Position numbers and translations under genes: made by a program. Source: Cymodocea nodosa (taxonomy: Eukaryota > Streptophyta > Magnoliopsida > Alismatales > Cymodoceaceae). Taken from it: a stretch of DNA of 64,000 nucleotides. The stretch's first letter is position 1; the number at the start of each line of letters is the position of its first letter. The stretch is from the NCBI GenBank assembly GCA_036874045.1, contig JAZBRI010000010.1, forward strand, positions 3,120,001 to 3,184,000. Reading direction: 5' to 3'. The notes beneath the pieces are model-generated. The model was not told the DNA's origin. It was given only the letters and a program-made list of their open reading frames with translations, and ran no database searches. Shown here piece by piece: positions 59,500-64,000 of the stretch.

Positions 59500-59520
59500 A
59501 TCTCCCCCTTTTTGATGATA
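59500..59520 (-). other. polypurine tract of copia H
   Basis: Minus strand ATCATCAAAAAGGGGGAGAT next to the LTR start TGTTGAG. A similar tract, GACAAAAAGGGGGAGAA, lies upstream at 59806-59829. Confidence 0.87.
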
Positions 59521-59995
59521 ACAAAACCATATTAAATCAATTATAAAATATGTTTAACTCAACAAAGCACCTTCGTTGGGTTAACTTTTAATTCAACAAA
59601 CTTGTTTGTTGACTTAAGTTCACTTAAGCTTATTTCTATTGTTTGTGTAAATTTTACCTCTCAGAACTAAAACTCTCAGATGTCAATAATTATATAAGTA
59701 TCAGTTTTCTAATTATCATCTATCAGATTACAATAACCATTTAAATAGCATCTCCTTTTATAATATATATATGTAATTAAGATCATAATCATCTTTTTAT
59801 AATATTTCTCCCCCTTTTTGTCATTAATCAAAAAGATAATTACAGAGAATATATATATGTATATAAGAGAATTACAACAACGATTTCTGTAAACAAGAAT
59901 AATAATTGAACACATTTACAGAAAAATGTATTGTTCAATGAATCAAACAAGTAATACAAACATTACATTTTGTATTCAGAAACAAACAAAAACAG

Positions 59996-62251
59996 TTATC
60001 GACCCCTCCTAAGTATATCACTTATAGCATTACATATTTTATCTCCTAGATGCCTAATATCATTTCTGATATCGTTAAGCACTGCATCTAAGTTAGGAGG
60101 TAGCTGGGTTTGCTGTTCTGCTTGAACTGAATAACTTTGTTGTTGTTGTTGTTGTATATGGTCTGTATCAGGTTGTTGTTGTTGTTGTCGTTGAGGTCTA
60201 TGCATGGCTTGGAATTTTTGCAAATCTTTGACACTAAATGCTCTCATGCCTTTAGTTTCAGAGGGCTAGTCGGATAAATTCAATTGGCTTGCAATGAGTC
60301 TACATACAACATCACCATAAAATAACTTTGAACTCATATGCTGTAGTTGAGAAGTGAAAACATCAAACCAATTGATTTGAATTCTATTCAGCAAGCTATA
60401 AGTTGCATATAAACAACTTCTGCTGACTTCCATATTGTGTCCAACTCTTTGAAATAAATTTGCAATAAACCTTGCCTCTGCATTCAGATTTTCCATTAAT
60501 CTCATTTCAGAATATACATCTGGAATTTTTGATAAAGACTGAATGTTCCATTCCAGTTGTCTTATTATGTCAAATCTATTGGTAACAACAACACCTTCAT
60601 TCTTTAATCCTAAAACTTCAAAAATTAACTCAGGAGACAACATAAACTCTTGTTCATTTATTTGAGTTTTCAGAAAATTTCCATTCTTGACCAGATTGCT
60701 ATAAAAAGCTGCAATAAGCTCTGTGTATTGCTTCCATTTCGTTCCTACTGGCAAGAATTTAATGAGGCCTTGAAACTCAAACAGATCTCTTATTTCCATC
60801 AAATTTTTGAATTTTATGGGACGAGCATGTAGAATCTGACATGTAATCAGATTATTGTATTTCTGCAATGCTTCTTCAGATCTAAAATGAATTGCATTAC
60901 CTTGAATTTGTAATATTGTACACAAAGAAGGTGATACCTGAAGCCGTGATTCAGAGTTTAATTCATCTTCAAGAACCTCTTCTGCAAAATGAATGTCATG
61001 TTGTTCCTCTTCCAAAATATTATCTTGACGCTGCTCAGGTAAGCTTGATTCTTCAGCTTCAACAGTGTTAGGAACATTGTCAATATGCTCAACATTCATC
61101 TGTTCAGTCTCTATAGAATGTTCAGAGTACAATTTTTCCACAAATTCTACAGCCGGTGTATCTATCTATAATTGTTCATTTTGTTCAATAGATATTTCCA
61201 TTGATTCATGCTGTGCATTCTTAGACTCTGCTTCTATAGATTCTGTAGAAGGCTGGTTAACTTTTAGCTCTTCTAGAGTCTTAACATTTTCAATATCTGC
61301 TACTCCAGACAATTCAGCCTTTGAACTAGTTACTGCCTCAACATTGTCAATTATATCTGCAATAACTTGTTCAATGTCAAGTGCCTGATGCTCTGATTTG
61401 TCAATTTCTGCATCATCAGGACTTGTACTAATAGAAAAACTTGAGCTCATATTTGACTTAGATTTCTTCTCAAGTTTTCTAGCAAGGGAAAATAAAGTCT
61501 CATTATCTTCATCAGTTTTAGTGTGTTCGGAACTGATGAGTTTATCAGATGCACAATAAGGTACAATGTCTAGACATACATTGTCCTTTGGAAATAAATT
61601 TTCATCTGATTTTCCTTTTTCAATAGACTTTGTTTCCTTAGAAATAATTTTTCTGACTTTCCTTCTTCTATAACATTTTTGTTTCTCCTTTTCAAGTATT
61701 GCTGTTTTCTTTTCAAATTGCTCCATAAAAGTTTTCTGCTTTAATTCTTCTAAGGCACTTTCTATTGCAACGGCCTTTCAAAGACTGTCAACTTTTGTTT
61801 TGTCTACAGCAATATCTGATTCTACTTGTTTTGAATATAAAGGAGTAGGGATAGCTGATTCATGTTCTTCCTCAAATGCATGTAGTCTTGTACCATTTAT
61901 AGGAGTTTGAGGAGTTCTATTTGATGAACCTACACATTTTTCCAAATATTATGCATATTGTTCCAAAAATGCAATCTCAGCACATTTCGTTCTGTATTCT
62001 CTATCAAATTTACTACGAATAACCATGTGTGTAATATTTGCATCAGTATGTTGAAGTTCTTGTCTAACTTCATCTAATATTCCCTGAGGAAAGAAGTAAT
62101 CTCTATAAAGTTCTGCTAGCCTTTTGTCCACTCGAAATATTTTCTTGAACCAAGTACGTGGAACTTCATCATTCTCTATTTATTTTCCTTTTGCATCTAT
62201 TCTGCTTTTGCCTTTTCCTCTGCCACGACCTTTGTAGAACTTGGAGACCAT
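59996..62251 (-). pseudogene. env-like third ORF of copia H (best-kept copy)
   Basis: 752 codons in one frame, ATG 62251-62249 to TAA 59998-59996, with five premature stops (near 62180, 61947, 61778, 61168 and 60266). Residues 1-20 are Gly/Arg/Lys-rich. A conserved block ends KCAEIAFLEQYA (~100), then HAFEEEHESAIPTPLYSK, a basic CYRRRKVRK stretch and a Ser/Glu-rich middle (~200-430). The Transposase_32-type domain spans ~443-653 (RPIKFKNLMEIRDLFEF, LSPELIFEVLGLKNEG, LLNRIQINWFDVF, SKLFYGDVV). The tail after residue 669 has Gln runs from CAA repeats (60138-60190) and an amphipathic C-terminal helix (LNDIRNDIRHLGDKI). No signal peptide or membrane segment is visible. Its function is unknown. 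Confidence 0.87.
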
Positions 62252-63835
62252 CGTCGCAGGTTGTAACACCAACAAGTGGGAAAGATTTTCTTGACATAAG
62301 TTTACAAATAACCTAAGTGCTCGTGTAATAAGTGTTTAAATAGGGTTTTTAGGTGTATAACTCAACGTGAAGAGAAGTCGGGTTTAGAAATTAAATAAAT
62401 ATTGAATAAAGTTTATTCAATCAAGGTACCCGAAATATTCAAGTATAACTCGTTGAGTTAACCAACCTAACGAGTAAAACGCTGTCTAGAGGCAGTTTTA
62501 CACGTTACCTTATCTAACATAACGTCTAGTTAGTACACAACAATTTTCGGATGCTTCCAACTGAAACGTTCCGAAAACAACACACATGCTAAACTTAACA
62601 TTATCTTGAGAACATTGTAAATTATTTGAACATTTTTTCCTTTGAATCTAAAATAGTTTATATGTCTTTTTAAATTATTTCATCAAGATTTTAAGGGGAC
62701 ATTAATTCAGATTAACTAAGATTTGTATTCTAAATTATATTAATCTGTTTTTGACATTGTTAATCCTCCCCCTACAAATATACTTCAAATATATTCAATC
62801 AAAATACAAAATATACTTGTAGTGACAATAGATGTTAAGTATAACTATACTTTTACATTTTCTTTTTAGAGACTTTCGTTATCCTGACATCATCAAAAAT
62901 GATTTCCAGAATCAATTCCTACTGTATATGAATCAAAACACAACTTTGAACTCAATTCAATTAATTCAAGGAGAATAAAAGAATGTATCTCAAATAAACG
63001 TTTTCAAAAGTACTAATGTTGATTCAATAAATCAGTAGTCATATTGGTATAAACTATATGCGATTCAAAGATATCTGTAATTAATGAAAACACTTTTTCT
63101 TTTCAAAACAGTAAATATTGATAATTTTCTTTAAAAGTTAGTTTGAAAAGCTTGAATCATACAAGAGCTTTCTAATGTACCCGTGTAATGATCTTTCAGT
63201 CAACAATCCCAGATCTGATCAGGACCTTAGGTTGCTAGATTTAAAGAATCCTTTTTCGGGACAACAATCCTTACATACCTATCTGCTTAAGTACAAAAGG
63301 CTCGTGATCAAACTGATCAATAAACTCTCAAAAATTTTCACTTTGTAAGCACTTTTCATTTTAAGCACAATATATATGTATTCCATTAATACAGATACAA
63401 TAAAACACAAATCTCATACAATTTTTACTTCTATGATTGTACTGAGAATATGAATCAGTTTCAATAAGCTTATACTTTTGATTAACAGTTTAAGATGAGT
63501 TACATATAACTTATTCTACGAGTTTAATCAATTAAGTCAAATTTATGCATGATCATACGCATTTTCCTTGATTCAAAGAAAACATTTAATCAAAATTTCA
63601 GAATGTCAAAAGTATTTAATGTTTTTCATGTACATTTCCACTTAAAATCGTAAAAACCATTAAAATTGATAAACTACTTAAAATCAATAAGATACTACTA
63701 TGATTTTACAATAAATACATAGTATCTTAAGCAGTAGTTTAGATATTACTTTAGATATTATAATAAGTATATAATATCTATGAGGTGAACAACATCATCA
63801 ATAATATTTATCTTTTTATGTGGAGTTTAAGCATT
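62252..63835 (-). other. copia spacer (H)
   Basis: Full copy of the spacer between pol and the env-like ORF, close to 324-1915 and 34652-36237. No ORF. Stem-loop 1 is at 63688-63697/63720-63729; the CCTCCCCCTACAAATATA tract is near 62768. Confidence 0.7.
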
Positions 63836-64000
63836 TTACACATCACATAGCCTACAAATACCTAAATTTAATCTAATGTTGCATAATGTATTTTCGTCTA
63901 GAGGTTTTGTAAAAATATTAGCTAATTGATTTTTACTAGACACAAATTCTAATTTAATTTTTCCTTTAATTACATTATCTCTTAGAAAATGATGTCTAAC
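63836..64000 (-). pseudogene. pol: copia pol C-terminus (H), partial
   Basis: The last 54 codons of pol up to TAA 63838-63836, with no stop in the visible part. It reads HHFLRDNVIKGKIKLEF, then SSKNQLANIFTKPLDE and ends RLCDV, the C-terminal tail of copia RNase H that follows the KHIxxRHHFxR motif. The rest lies beyond the right edge. Intact or not cannot be judged. Confidence 0.8.

Larger units (their letters stand above)
57885..64000 (-). mobile_element. copia element H (SIRE-like), partial
   Basis: Minus-strand order from the right edge: end of pol, spacer, env-like ORF, polypurine tract, 3' LTR. The 5' half lies outside the window. It is inserted in the gypsy LTR at 57884. Its env-like frame has few stops and no frameshift, so H is among the better-kept copies here. 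Confidence 0.88.

Noticed and set aside
59996-62251. True viral envelope gene
   Set aside because: No signal peptide, cleavage site or membrane anchor is visible. The conserved domain is of the plant Transposase_32 type, so 'env-like' is used only as the customary name for the position.

Overview
This window is nuclear DNA of a flowering plant, probably a eudicot. It is AT-rich (roughly 70% A+T by eye) and almost entirely built of nested, decayed LTR retrotransposons. I see no rRNA, tRNA, CRISPR or intact host gene. The organism cannot be named from this sequence.

Two element types dominate. (1) A Ty1/copia family of SIRE/Maximus type ('family A'). Its LTRs are about 1.55-1.75 kb, TG...CA, with an initiator-tRNA-Met primer site. 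It has gag-pol in one frame, a ~1.6 kb non-coding spacer with two stem-loops just after pol, a third ORF of ~750 codons ('env-like'; plant Transposase_32-type domain), and an AAAAAGGGGGAGA polypurine tract. A diverged relative ('family B') is also present. (2) An Athila-like Ty3/gypsy family with ~1.9 kb LTRs starting TGTTTAGAATG, a degenerate tRNA-Asp primer site, gag-pol, and its own third ORF of almost the same length and the same domain as the copia one.

Layout: 1-7873 copia C1 (minus; env-like N-terminus, spacer, gag-pol, 5' LTR). 7874-10381 copia relic C2 (minus). 10382-12226 copia C3 (plus; LTR and start of gag). 12227-18892 gypsy Gy1 (minus) tangled with several gypsy LTR pieces. 18893-20670 copia-spacer-like and gypsy-end debris. 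20671-21570 a possible host F-box-type gene relic. About 21600-24226 family-B LTR end and env-like region. 24227-33374 copia pieces D (plus) and E (minus), forming a ~3 kb-arm inverted repeat. 33375-37199 copia G (minus). 37200-47476 gypsy Gy2 (plus), inserted in the reverse transcriptase gene of G. 47477-49229 solo copia LTR with near-matching 5-bp flanks. 49230-49659 an orphan segment with a TATA-like box. 49660-57032 copia F (minus; gag and env-like only, pol deleted). 57033-57884 gypsy LTR piece inside the 5' LTR of F. 57885-64000 copia H (minus; 3' LTR, env-like, spacer, end of pol), running off the right edge.

No element looks able to move alone: every gag-pol carries stop codons, frameshifts or deletions. 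Many stops look like C-to-T decay of CAG, CAA, CGA or TGG codons, as expected for methylated plant repeats. The most unusual points are the shared third ORF in copia and gypsy elements, repeated loss of pol with gag and/or env-like kept, the large gag inverted repeat, and short palindromic words and G-box arrays recurring in otherwise unrelated elements.
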